A stretch of 8,986 nucleotides of DNA from an uncultured Opitutia bacterium (GTDB lineage Bacteria; Verrucomicrobiota; Verrucomicrobiia; Opitutales; UBA953): contig CAIPVK010000027.1 of NCBI GenBank assembly GCA_903868455.1, positions 1-8,986 of the forward strand. The letters are read 5' to 3'. The translations under genes and the position numbers were made by a program. This document shows positions 1 to 8,206 of the stretch, one piece after another. The notes under the pieces were generated by a model. The model worked only from the letters and a program-made list of their open reading frames with translations. It was not told the DNA's origin and searched no databases. Positions within the stretch are counted from its first letter, which is position 1; the number at the start of each line of letters is the position of its first letter.

Positions 1-986
1 ACGGCCACGAGGCGCGAGGCGACGACCTTCGTGCGGTAGAAGAGGAGCGCGGCGAAGGGCAGGAGGAAGAAGCCGAAGACGAGGAACATCGAGACCCACC
101 ACCACTGGTTCTTCAGGCCGGTCGCGCCGTCGAACTCGCGGAGGTTGTACCAGACGGTCTCCTCGGGGACGTTCGCGTTGTAGATGATGAAGTACTGGGA
201 GAAGCTGATGTAGGCCCAGAAGACGGTGAAGGCGAGCATCAGGCAGCCGAGCACGTGGCGGTGCGCCTGGTTGAGCACGCCGGAGAGCCAGCCGCGGGTG
301 GCGAGCGCGTGGGTGACGATGACGGTGAGGGCGAGCGCCAGGCGGATGCCGAGGGCGAAGAACCACACGCCGTACATGGTGGAGAACCAATGGTACGTCA
401 GCGCCATCAGGCAGTCGAAGGCGAGCAGGGTGAGGGTCAGGGCGGTCAGGGGCACGCCGAGGGCGGAGAACCCGTGGAGGGTGTGGGTGTGCGAGGGCGT
501 GCGGTCCGCGTCCTGGCGGAAGGACCAGCGGCGGAGCGCCCAGGCCATGACGGCGAAGAACGCCACGTAGAAGGCGACGCGACCGAGGAAGAACGGCTCG
601 TTGAGGAACCAGGACTTGGCGTGGCTGGCGTGGTCGTCGGCGACGGTCCACTCCCACACCGCGTGGCGGTGGGCCGGGCTCAGGGCGAGCGGCACGACGC
701 CGAGGAGGAGGACGAGCGGGAGCGCGGGGAGCGCGAACTCCCACGAGCGGCGGATGACGGGGGCCCAGCCGGCGTCGAAGAGCCGGGTGATCATCGTCAG
801 CATCAGCACGCCGACGAGGGCGCAGGCCCAGAAGAGCGCGCCGAAGAGGAGCGACATCTGGGGGCGGGCGCCGTGGTGGGGCTCGCCGAGGGCGAGGGCG
901 TAGACGCCCGCGAGGGCGACGGCGCCGGCGACGGCGAAGGCCGGCCAACGGGCGGACCAGGCGGAGGGGGAATGGGAGGCGCTCAT
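1..986 (-). CDS. actF: ActF, NrfD-like membrane subunit of alternative complex III (3' part outside window)
   Basis: Reading the minus strand from the ATG at 986-984 gives 328 residues without a stop to the window edge, so the gene is cut only by the window. The protein is strongly hydrophobic, with likely membrane helices near residues 17-34, 44-66, 84-103, 134-150, 173-193, 205-226, 246-266 and 297-316. Family-like signatures include YHWFSTMYG (198-206) and FWAYISFSQYF (256-266) followed by YNANVPEE (269-276), which are typical of ActF. ActF is the second large polytopic subunit beside ActC in the membrane part of ACIII. It is related to NrfD and has been discussed as part of a proton path. 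The start lies 10 nt after the actE stop, in a spacer of almost only C and G without a Shine-Dalgarno motif. The order after actE is the standard act order. Identification is firm; the full length (usually a little over 400 residues) cannot be seen. Confidence 0.93.
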   Translation of the reverse strand, partial: MSASHSPSAWSARWPAFAVAGAVALAGVYALALGEPHHGARPQMSLLFGALFWACALVGVLMLTMITRLFDAGWAPVIRRSWEFALPALPLVLLLGVVPLALSPAHRHAVWEWTVADDHASHAKSWFLNEPFFLGRVAFYVAFFAVMAWALRRWSFRQDADRTPSHTHTLHGFSALGVPLTALTLTLLAFDCLMALTYHWFSTMYGVWFFALGIRLALALTVIVTHALATRGWLSGVLNQAHRHVLGCLMLAFTVFWAYISFSQYFIIYNANVPEETVWYNLREFDGATGLKNQWWWVSMFLVFGFFLLPFAALLFYRTKVVASRLVA

Positions 987-996
987 GCGGCGGGGG

Positions 997-1713
997 TCAC
1001 TTGGCGGTCGCCTTCACGGACTCGGGAGCGAGCTCGGGCGGGCAGGCCTGGGAAAGCTGGAGGGCGCGGACGTAGGCCACGACGGCCCAGCGCTCCTCGG
1101 GGGTGAGGAACTCGCCGTAGGGCATCATGGTGTTCTTGCCGTGGGTGATGACGTCGTAGATCTGGCCGGCCGGGTAGGCGCGGTAGAGCGTCGTCTGGAG
1201 GTTGGCGATGGTGGGCATCGACTCGGCGCCCTCGATGGCGGAGCGCGCCTTGAGGATGCCGGCGCCGTCGGCGACCGCGCCGTGGCAGACCGCGCAGTGG
1301 ATGCCGTACTTCTTGCGGCCGAGCGCGAGGACGTCGGCGTCCACCTTGTAGGGGAGCAGCTGCCCGTCGGCGCCGAGCTTGAGCGAGAGGCGGGGGAAGG
1401 CGGCGAGCCAGGCGCCGGCGGCGTCCTTGCCCGTGACGAACTCGGGGTTCATCGACTCGGCGCGGCGGTAGCCGGGCTGGAGCACCTTGGCGGGCTCGAG
1501 GCCGGTCGCGCGGGCGACGGTGCCGGGCACGGCGGGGCGCGAGGCGCGGCCGTCGGCGAAGAAGGCGGAGCCGCCCTGGGGGTCGAGCTTCGACTGGTTG
1601 TCCATGTCGTCGAAGACCTGGACGGGCGGCTCCTTCGAGACCTTGCCTCGGAACTCGAGGAAGGAGACGGCGGCGACCGTCACGAGGGCCAGGATGGCGA
1701 GGGCGAGGCGCAT
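997..1713 (-). CDS. actE: ActE, monoheme cytochrome c subunit of alternative complex III
   Basis: A 238-residue protein with one heme c motif, CAVCH at residues 140-144, followed by a class I cytochrome c fold. The likely axial methionine is M196 or M197 in the GKNTMMPYGEF stretch, and the C-terminal helix is ERWAVVAYVRAL. Residues 3-19 are hydrophobic after a single Arg and serve as a signal peptide or membrane anchor for export to the periplasm. No lipobox cysteine follows, so it does not look lipidated. ActE is the second cytochrome of ACIII and is thought to pass electrons on, with ActA, to a soluble carrier or oxidase. It starts 4 nt after the actD stop and ends 10 nt before actF, so translation is probably coupled. 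A lone extra cysteine (C224) sits near the C-terminus. The ATG at 1713 is preferred because the signal segment begins right there. Confidence 0.93.
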   Translation of the reverse strand: MRLALAILALVTVAAVSFLEFRGKVSKEPPVQVFDDMDNQSKLDPQGGSAFFADGRASRPAVPGTVARATGLEPAKVLQPGYRRAESMNPEFVTGKDAAGAWLAAFPRLSLKLGADGQLLPYKVDADVLALGRKKYGIHCAVCHGAVADGAGILKARSAIEGAESMPTIANLQTTLYRAYPAGQIYDVITHGKNTMMPYGEFLTPEERWAVVAYVRALQLSQACPPELAPESVKATAK

Positions 1714-1717
1714 GGGA

Positions 1718-2311
1718 TCAGTCGCGGACGAGGGAGATGTCCTGGCCGCCGAGGGAGGCGAGCAGGTCGCGGGCCTCCTCGGGGCTGCGGAAGCGGGGGT
1801 CGGCGGCCTCGAGGACGACCATGAAGGTGTCGTCGGTCACGCGCGCGAACTGCGGGAGCTCGAACAGCGGGTGGTGGTGCCGGGGGAGGCGGTTGGTGAG
1901 GAACTGGCCGAAGAAGGTGCCGAAGGCGGCGAAGAGGATGGTGCACTCGTAGAGCACCGGGAACGGGTAGATGACGCTCCAGTAGGGCTTGGCGCCGACG
2001 ACGAGCGGGTAGTCGAAGCTGTTGGTGTACCAGGTGAGCAGGCAGCCCGTGACGAAGCCGGTGAGGCCGCCGAGCAGCGTGAGGCGCGGGACGGACGAGC
2101 GCGGCAGGCCCATGGCGGCGTCGAGGCCGTGGATGGGGAAGGGCGTGTGGACGTCCCAGCGGGTCCAGCCGAGGTCGCGGATGCGCTCGGCCGCGCGGTA
2201 GACGTCGGGGGCGCGGCGGAAGGAGGCCGTGACGCCGTGGACGCGGGGGCCGCGGTCGTCGCGACGGTCGTCGCGGCGGGGGTCGCGGGAGGGAGGGGGC
2301 GTGTCGTTCAT
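1718..2311 (-). CDS. actD: ActD, two-helix membrane subunit of alternative complex III (DUF3341)
   Basis: A 197-residue protein with the features of the DUF3341/ActD family. These are an N-terminal soluble part containing TPFPIHGLDAAMGL (56-69), a hydrophobic helix near 76-96, a second near 116-138, and a soluble C-terminal part. ActD has no cofactor motif. In known ACIII complexes it packs against the ActC/ActF membrane core, and its exact job is unsettled. The N-terminus (residues 9-20) carries an Arg/Asp repeat written by a 12-bp imperfect DNA tandem repeat, which looks like a lineage-specific addition. The start is 18 nt after actC, with a GGAG 10 nt upstream of ATG, the only act gene here with anything like a Shine-Dalgarno motif. 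The stop lies 4 nt before actE. Confidence 0.92.
   Translation of the reverse strand: MNDTPPPSRDPRRDDRRDDRGPRVHGVTASFRRAPDVYRAAERIRDLGWTRWDVHTPFPIHGLDAAMGLPRSSVPRLTLLGGLTGFVTGCLLTWYTNSFDYPLVVGAKPYWSVIYPFPVLYECTILFAAFGTFFGQFLTNRLPRHHHPLFELPQFARVTDDTFMVVLEAADPRFRSPEEARDLLASLGGQDISLVRD
2253..2288. repeat. 12-bp imperfect tandem repeat, three copies, inside actD
   Basis: Three consecutive 12-bp units at 2253-2264, 2265-2276 and 2277-2288 share the pattern CGGTCGTCGCGR, the third copy diverging by two bases in the middle. In the actD frame they encode residues 9-20 as RDPR, RDDR and RDDR. The unit is a multiple of three, so a change in copy number would keep the actD frame. Confidence 0.75.
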
Positions 2312-2329
2312 CGGGGTCGGGCTCCGGTC

Positions 2330-3739
<1,410 letters not shown>

Positions 3740-3772
3740 GGACGGGAGGGGGCGTCAGGTGGGGGGTTCGGC

Positions 3773-6700
3773 TCAGTGGCCCTTGCCGCCGTGGGCGGGC
3801 GCGGGATGGACGCCCTCGCGGCCGGCCAGCTCGAGGCGGGACAGCGGCGCGGCGGACGCGCCCGGCATGCGGGGGTTGGGGTTGCGGAGCTTGGCCTGGT
3901 AGGTCGTGCGGGGACGCACGTTGAGGTAGGTGAGCAGGCCGTAGGTGCGGGGCGAGGCCTTGGCCTTCGCGACGCGCGAGCCGGCGTCGGTGATGTCGCC
4001 GAACTCGATGGCGCCGGCGGGGCAGGCCTGCTGGCAGGCGACCTGGACGGCGCCGTCGCGGACCTTGGTGTCGCCGGAGGCGCCGGCGCGGACCTTGGCC
4101 TGGATCTTGGCCTCCTGGATGCGCTGCACGCAGTAGGTGCACTTCTCCATGACGCCGCGCATGCGCACGGAGACGTCGGGGTTCTTCTGCATCTTCAGCG
4201 GCTCGGCCATGCCCTTCGGCCCGAGCGGCCCCTCGTAGAAGCGGCCGATCTGGCGGTCGTTGTAGTCGAGGTAGTTGAAGCGGCGGACCTTGTACGGGCA
4301 GTTGTTCGCGCAGTAGCGGGTGCCGATGCAGCGGTTGTAGGCCATCGTGTTGAGGCCCTCCTCGTCGTGCACGGTGGCGTTGGCGGGGCAGACGGACTCG
4401 CAGGGCGCGTTCTCGCAGTGCTGGCAGGCGACGCCGAGGAAGGTGACCTGGGGGTTCTCCGGGATGTCCATGCCGGCCTGCTCGCGGCCGTCGAAGAAGT
4501 AGCGGTCGAGGCGGATCCAGCGCATGTCGCGGCCCTTGAGGACCTGGCTGCGGCCGACGACGGGGATGTTGTTCTCGGCCTGGCAGGCGGTGACGCAGGC
4601 GTTGCAGCCCGTGCAGGTGTTGAGGTCGATCGACATGCCCCACTGCTGGGGGACGGGCGCGTCCGCCCTGCCCTGCCAGACGGCGACGTTGGGCGGGACG
4701 GCGTGGTCGGGATGCTCGTAGGCGGAGTTGCCGCGCGGCGTGGTCACGGCGGCGACGGCCAGGGGCGTCGCGGCGTCCTTGCCCGTGCCGAGGGGCGAGG
4801 GCAGGTGGCCGTCGAGGCCGAGGCGGGCGGCGAAGGTCGGGTTCTTGGCGAACTCTCCGGGCGTGCCCTCGCGGATGAGGTCGCGGCCCTCCATGGACCA
4901 GTGGTCCTGGGTGTTGGCGACGACGACGGTCTCGCCCGTCAGCTCGAGGGTGGCGCCGGCGGCGCCGAGCGGCGCGGCCGAGGTGGCGAGGGGATAGGCG
5001 TCGAAGCCGACGCCGACGATGCGGTTCTCGGAGAGGCGCTCCGTCACGCGGGCGCCGGCGCGGCCGACGGCCTTGCGGCCGAAGCCGAGCTGCAGGCCGA
5101 CCGTCCACTTGGCCAGGCCGGGCAGGATGAACGCGGGGCCCTCCACCGTGCGGCCGCCGAGCGTCACGCGGACGACGCGGCAGGTCAGCTTGCCGTCGAC
5201 CAGCTGGTTGATGTTGCGGTTGAGCTGGCCGATGCGGTTGATGACCATCGGCTCGGGCTCGATCTCGAGCTCCTTGGCGAGCGCGGGGCTGACGAGGACG
5301 ACGTTCTCCCAGCAGGTCTTCGACATCGGGTCGGGCTGCTCGAGCAGCCAGGCGTTGTTGCCGAAGAGGCCGTCGCCGGCGTGGGCGCTCGGGACGAGGC
5401 GGACCTCGAGGCTCGCGCGGGAGAGCGCGGGCGCGGCGGGCGCGACCGGCGTGGAGACGGTGCCGGCGAGGGCGCGGGGGAAGGCCGTGCCGGGGAGGAC
5501 GCCCTCGGCGAGCCAGGCCTCGAAGGCCGCGGCGGAGGCGTCGCGGCCCACGGCGCGGGCGACGGACTCGAAGGTGGCGCGGACGAGGCCGAGCGCGTCG
5601 GCCGACTGGCCGGCGAGGAGGGCGAGGACCTCGGTCTCGGCGACGCCGTCGTAGAGGGGCGCGATCATCGGCTGGACGGGCACGTAGGTGCCGTCGAGGG
5701 CGCGGCCGTCGGACCAGGACTCGAGGTAATGGGTGGAGGCGACGAAGAGGCCGCCGCGCGCGCGGACGGCGGCGGTGGTGTCGTCGTGCTCGGCGCCGTG
5801 GAGGCCGACGCGGACGATCGTCTTGGCCGCGGCGAGGACGTCGGCGAGGCCGGCGTCGGCGGGCGCGTCGTAGGCGGGGTTGCCGCCGAGGATGACGAGC
5901 GCGGAGGGGCGGGCGAGCGCGAGGTCGCGCAGCGACGCGGCGGGGGCGGCGTCGGTGCGGACGTACTCGAGCGTGCGGCCGACGGCCTCGAGGAGGTCGT
6001 TGATCGCTTGGACGCAGCCGTGGGCGGCGGCGGGCAGGTGGGCTCCGGCGACGACGAGCGAGGCGCCGCGGTTGGCGACCAAGTCGGCGGCGCACTCGCG
6101 GACCCAGGCGGGGTCGACGTCGAGCTTGGGCAGCTCGCCGACGGAGGCCTGGCCGAGCTGGCGGCGGACCTGGTCCAGCAGGTGCAGGGCGAGCGCGGGG
6201 ATCGCGGAGGTGGCGAGCGGGAGGCGGTGGTCGGCGGCGGCGCCGGTCAGCGTGTGCAGCGACTCGGCGACGTAGAGGCGCACCATGCCCTTGGCCTGCT
6301 CGGCCGTGTCGGCGCGGCGCGCGGCGGCGTAGGCGCGGGTGGCCTCGACCTGGGCGTCGCCGGAGCCGAGGAAGTCGGCGTCGAGCGAGACGACGCGCTT
6401 GGCGGCGGCGAAGTTGGGCAGCGCGCGGATGCCGGGGCCGACGGCGCGGTCGCCGGCGGACTGGTCGACCGGCGTGTGCTCGGCCCAGAGCGCCTTGGGG
6501 AAGCGCGCCTTGATCGCGGCGACGAGGCGCGCGCGCGTGGGCGAGGTGGAGGGACGGGCGAGGAAGGCGAGGCCGGCGCCGCCCGCGGCCTCGAGCTCGC
6601 GGCCGAGGGCGGCGAGGCGGTCGCGGACCTGGGCCGAGGTCAGCGCGGCGCCGTCGGGGCCGACGGACACGGTGGCGCGGTCGGGATCGTAGAGGTCGAG

Positions 6701-7129
6701 GATGCTCGCCTGCGCGAGCTTGGAGGAGGCCGTGCCGGAGGCGGGATGGCTCGGGTTGCCCTCGACCTTGGTCGGGCGGCGCGAGTGCGTCTCGACGAGG
6801 ATGGGCTGGTTGGCGAGCTCGCCGGGGAAGGAGGTCGCGAAGAAGGTGGGGACGCCGGGGAGGGTCATCTCCGGGGTGCGCGCGTAGGGCAGCGTGTGCT
6901 GGCGGGGCTCGCGGCAGCCGGCGAGGCCGAGGCCGGCGAGGGCGAACGAGGCGCCCATCAGCGAGAGGAAGGCGCGGCGGTCGACGGGGTCGAACGTGGC
7001 GGCGCCGTCGAGGAACTCGCGCTCGGCGCGCGAGCGGAACTCAGGGGACTTGTTGCGCTCCTCGAGGCTGCGCCAGGGGGCGGGCTCGCCCGCCTTGGGC
7101 TCGGGGTGGACAAAGACGCGCTTGCTCAT
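3773..7129 (-). CDS. actB: ActB, fused molybdopterin-fold and iron-sulfur subunit of alternative complex III
   Basis: A 1118-residue protein, about the normal ActB length. Residues 1-50 are soluble. Next comes a twin-arginine motif (R51-R52, RRAFL), a hydrophobic stretch and a lipobox LAGC (C72), suggesting Tat export and lipid anchoring at the periplasmic face. Residues about 73-830 form the molybdopterin-oxidoreductase-like domain (EGNPSHPAS at 123-131, LYDPDRA at 146-152). The N-terminal Fe-S cysteine motif is absent, as expected because this domain binds no molybdenum cofactor in ACIII. Residues about 831-1050 are a ferredoxin-like domain with four cluster motifs: C839/C842/C845/C849; C902/C905/C910/C914; C934/C940/C944 with Thr937 where a fourth Cys would be; and C997/C1000/C1032/C1036. 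This fits three [4Fe-4S] clusters and one [3Fe-4S]. It takes electrons from ActC-bound quinol and passes them to the cytochromes. It begins 20 nt after actA without a Shine-Dalgarno motif. Confidence 0.97.
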   Translation of the reverse strand: MSKRVFVHPEPKAGEPAPWRSLEERNKSPEFRSRAEREFLDGAATFDPVDRRAFLSLMGASFALAGLGLAGCREPRQHTLPYARTPEMTLPGVPTFFATSFPGELANQPILVETHSRRPTKVEGNPSHPASGTASSKLAQASILDLYDPDRATVSVGPDGAALTSAQVRDRLAALGRELEAAGGAGLAFLARPSTSPTRARLVAAIKARFPKALWAEHTPVDQSAGDRAVGPGIRALPNFAAAKRVVSLDADFLGSGDAQVEATRAYAAARRADTAEQAKGMVRLYVAESLHTLTGAAADHRLPLATSAIPALALHLLDQVRRQLGQASVGELPKLDVDPAWVRECAADLVANRGASLVVAGAHLPAAAHGCVQAINDLLEAVGRTLEYVRTDAAPAASLRDLALARPSALVILGGNPAYDAPADAGLADVLAAAKTIVRVGLHGAEHDDTTAAVRARGGLFVASTHYLESWSDGRALDGTYVPVQPMIAPLYDGVAETEVLALLAGQSADALGLVRATFESVARAVGRDASAAAFEAWLAEGVLPGTAFPRALAGTVSTPVAPAAPALSRASLEVRLVPSAHAGDGLFGNNAWLLEQPDPMSKTCWENVVLVSPALAKELEIEPEPMVINRIGQLNRNINQLVDGKLTCRVVRVTLGGRTVEGPAFILPGLAKWTVGLQLGFGRKAVGRAGARVTERLSENRIVGVGFDAYPLATSAAPLGAAGATLELTGETVVVANTQDHWSMEGRDLIREGTPGEFAKNPTFAARLGLDGHLPSPLGTGKDAATPLAVAAVTTPRGNSAYEHPDHAVPPNVAVWQGRADAPVPQQWGMSIDLNTCTGCNACVTACQAENNIPVVGRSQVLKGRDMRWIRLDRYFFDGREQAGMDIPENPQVTFLGVACQHCENAPCESVCPANATVHDEEGLNTMAYNRCIGTRYCANNCPYKVRRFNYLDYNDRQIGRFYEGPLGPKGMAEPLKMQKNPDVSVRMRGVMEKCTYCVQRIQEAKIQAKVRAGASGDTKVRDGAVQVACQQACPAGAIEFGDITDAGSRVAKAKASPRTYGLLTYLNVRPRTTYQAKLRNPNPRMPGASAAPLSRLELAGREGVHPAPAHGGKGH

Positions 7130-7149
7130 CGATGGGGGAATTCAGGGGT

Positions 7150-7845
7150 TCAGCGGTGGCAGCCCGAGCAGCTCTGGGGAGGCAGGACCTTCCAGTCGTG
7201 GACGAACTTGGAGCCCATCTCGCGCTGCGCCTCGGGCGAGGGCGCCTTCCAGGCGAGGTCGGTCACCTTGTCGACGGGACGGAGGGCCTTCTCGGGGTTG
7301 CGGTGGCAGTCGAGGCAGAAGGACATGCTGAGCGACTTGCGCTGGCCGACGACCTCCATCTGGTCGACGCGGCCGTGGCACTCGACGCAGCTGATGCCGC
7401 GGCTGACGTGCACGGAGTGGGGGAAGTAGACGTAGTCGGGCACCTTGTGCACCTTGACCCAGCGCACGGGCTCGCCGGTGGCGAAGCTGTCGCGGATCGG
7501 CTGCAGCGCGGGCGAGTCCTTCTTCACCACGCTGTGGCAGTTCATGCACGTCGCGGTGGAGGGCACGTTGGAGTGCGGCGACTTCTCGACGTTGGTGTGG
7601 CAGTAGCGGCAATCGAGGCCGAGCACGCCCGAGTGGAAACCGTGGTCGAAGGCGACGGGCTGGTCGGGCGTGTAGCCGACGTTGAGGTACTCGTTGGTCG
7701 CGTAGTGGTTGATGGCCGCGACGAGCAGCGCGCCGGAGAGCGCGAGGAACGCCAGGATCTTGGCGGGCGCGGCGTTGGACCAGCGGGGGAAGGGATTGCC
7801 GCGACGCGCGGGCTGGTTGAGGAAATCGAGGAGACGCCGGAGCAT
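7150..7845 (-). CDS. actA: ActA, pentaheme cytochrome c subunit of alternative complex III
   Basis: A 231-residue protein with five CxxCH heme motifs: C79-H83 (CRYCH), C100-H104 (CMNCH), C153-H157 (CVECH), C177-H181 (CLDCH) and C226-H230 (CSGCH, one residue from the C-terminus). A single hydrophobic helix near residues 29-46 anchors the N-terminus, leaving the hemes in the periplasm. Other histidines such as H68, H71, H91, H143 and H146 are candidate distal ligands. Five hemes, one anchor and first place before actB identify ActA rather than a tetraheme NapC/NrfH protein. It carries electrons from ActB towards the exit of ACIII. The start at 7845 is fixed fairly well, because an in-frame TAA (7860-7858) lies five codons upstream and no other ATG intervenes. 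No Shine-Dalgarno motif is visible. It is the first gene of the operon, so the promoter should lie in the gap upstream. Confidence 0.96.
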   Translation of the reverse strand: MLRRLLDFLNQPARRGNPFPRWSNAAPAKILAFLALSGALLVAAINHYATNEYLNVGYTPDQPVAFDHGFHSGVLGLDCRYCHTNVEKSPHSNVPSTATCMNCHSVVKKDSPALQPIRDSFATGEPVRWVKVHKVPDYVYFPHSVHVSRGISCVECHGRVDQMEVVGQRKSLSMSFCLDCHRNPEKALRPVDKVTDLAWKAPSPEAQREMGSKFVHDWKVLPPQSCSGCHR

Positions 7846-7966
7846 GGTGACGACGGGTTAGCGGCCGCGGGGGAGGGTCGGGAGGAGCCGCGACCCGGTC
7901 AGGGCGCTCGCTGGAGCAAGGAACGTCCGGTACCGGGTTGTCGGCATAAGGGTATCTGCTTGGAAT

Positions 7967-7993
7967 CCCCTCCCCCGCCCCCCTTCGCAACCC
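7967..7993 (-). other. G-quadruplex-type motif in the actA leader
   Basis: On the minus (act coding) strand the region reads GGG, a 7-nt loop, six G, C, five G, A, four G. This satisfies the standard pattern of four runs of at least three G with loops of 1-7 nt. It lies 122-148 nt upstream of the actA start, downstream of the candidate promoter, so it would be present in the leader RNA. Folding and any effect are inference. In a GC-rich genome such runs also arise by chance. Confidence 0.4.
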
Positions 7994-8074
7994 TATTTTG
8001 AGGGTAAAAGGGCGGTTTTAGGGGTGCCCCGGAGGCGCTTCGGGTCGTCGTTCGCCAATAAATTGCTAAACTTA

Positions 8075-8103
8075 TTCATAAACTATTATTAATGATGTGT
8101 TTA
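8075..8103 (-). promoter_or_regulatory. Candidate promoter of the act operon
   Basis: On the minus strand a TAAACA box (8103-8098, four of six matches to TTGACA) and a TATGAA box (8080-8075, four of six matches to TATAAT) are 17 bp apart, the ideal sigma-70 spacing. Transcription would start near 8068 and give a leader of about 220 nt before actA. The two boxes fall inside the arms of the inverted repeat, so a protein bound there would cover the promoter. In such AT-rich DNA boxes of this quality occur by chance, and the lineage's sigma factor preference is unknown. Confidence 0.3.
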
Positions 8104-8107
8104 TGAA
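8075..8107. repeat. Perfect 9-bp inverted repeat, possible operator
   Basis: The arms TTCATAAAC (8075-8083) and GTTTATGAA (8099-8107) are perfect inverted copies separated by 15 bp, so their centres are 24 bp apart. The repeat does not extend inwards or outwards, and no T-tract follows, so a terminator is unlikely. The geometry fits two half-sites of a dimeric or tetrameric regulator. The regulator is not known. Confidence 0.6.
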
Positions 8108-8148
8108 ATTAAAATCTTGAGTATAACCCGCTTGGGCCGGGCAGGCGC

Positions 8149-8181
8149 AAAAAAAGGGGCCGGACTTATTAGTCCGACCCC
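8149..8181 (-). terminator. Intrinsic (rho-independent) terminator of tpiA
   Basis: On the minus strand, an 11-bp stem GGGGTCGGACT / AGTCCGGCCCC (8181-8171 with 8166-8156, one U-G wobble) closes an AATA loop and is followed by seven T (8155-8149). It begins 25 nt after the tpiA stop codon. The plus strand has no T-run after the stem, so it acts in one direction. It separates tpiA from the act operon. Confidence 0.93.
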
Positions 8182-8206
8182 CATTTGGCGTTCAGTTGGG
8201 CTAATC

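Larger units (their letters stand above)
8057..8126. other. AT-rich island upstream of the act operon
   Basis: Only 12 of these 70 bases are G or C (17%), while the flanking genes are strongly GC-rich. Such an island between a terminator and the first gene of an operon is what a promoter with nearby regulator sites would look like. It contains the inverted repeat at 8075-8107 and the best promoter-like boxes. A bound nucleoid or H-NS-like protein is another possible reading. Confidence 0.7.
7846..8206. other. Intergenic region between tpiA and actA; probable act operon control region
   Basis: This 361-nt gap contains no convincing gene. From the tpiA side it holds the tpiA terminator, an AT-rich island, then about 200 nt of GC-rich sequence that is probably the untranslated leader of the act messenger. 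The leader contains a G-rich quadruplex-type motif (7967-7993), a weak 5-bp inverted repeat ACCCT/AGGGT (7990-8005), a 10-bp palindrome CCGGTACCGG (7927-7936), and a 29-codon open frame (7947-7858) in phase with actA but closed by TAA. No tRNA, riboswitch fold or mobile element was recognised. Confidence 0.7.

Noticed and set aside
255..1824. Plus-strand open frames at 255-1106 and 985-1824
   Set aside because: They are antisense to actF, actE and actD, which carry clear family motifs; the translated products are low-complexity and have no fold signature.
7132..8001. Plus-strand frame 7132-8001 and minus-strand frame 7990-7142
   Set aside because: Both overlap actA, whose five heme motifs define the true frame. 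The minus frame product is Arg/Pro-rich, as expected of a shifted frame in GC-rich DNA.
7990..8005. ACCCT/AGGGT inverted repeat as a terminator or attenuator
   Set aside because: Only 5 bp of stem and no T-run on either strand.
8120..8125. TATACT as a -10 box on the minus strand
   Set aside because: A good -10 match, but 17 bp upstream lies GCGCCT, which is no -35 box, and the site abuts the tpiA terminator. The pair at 8103-8098 and 8080-8075 is better spaced.
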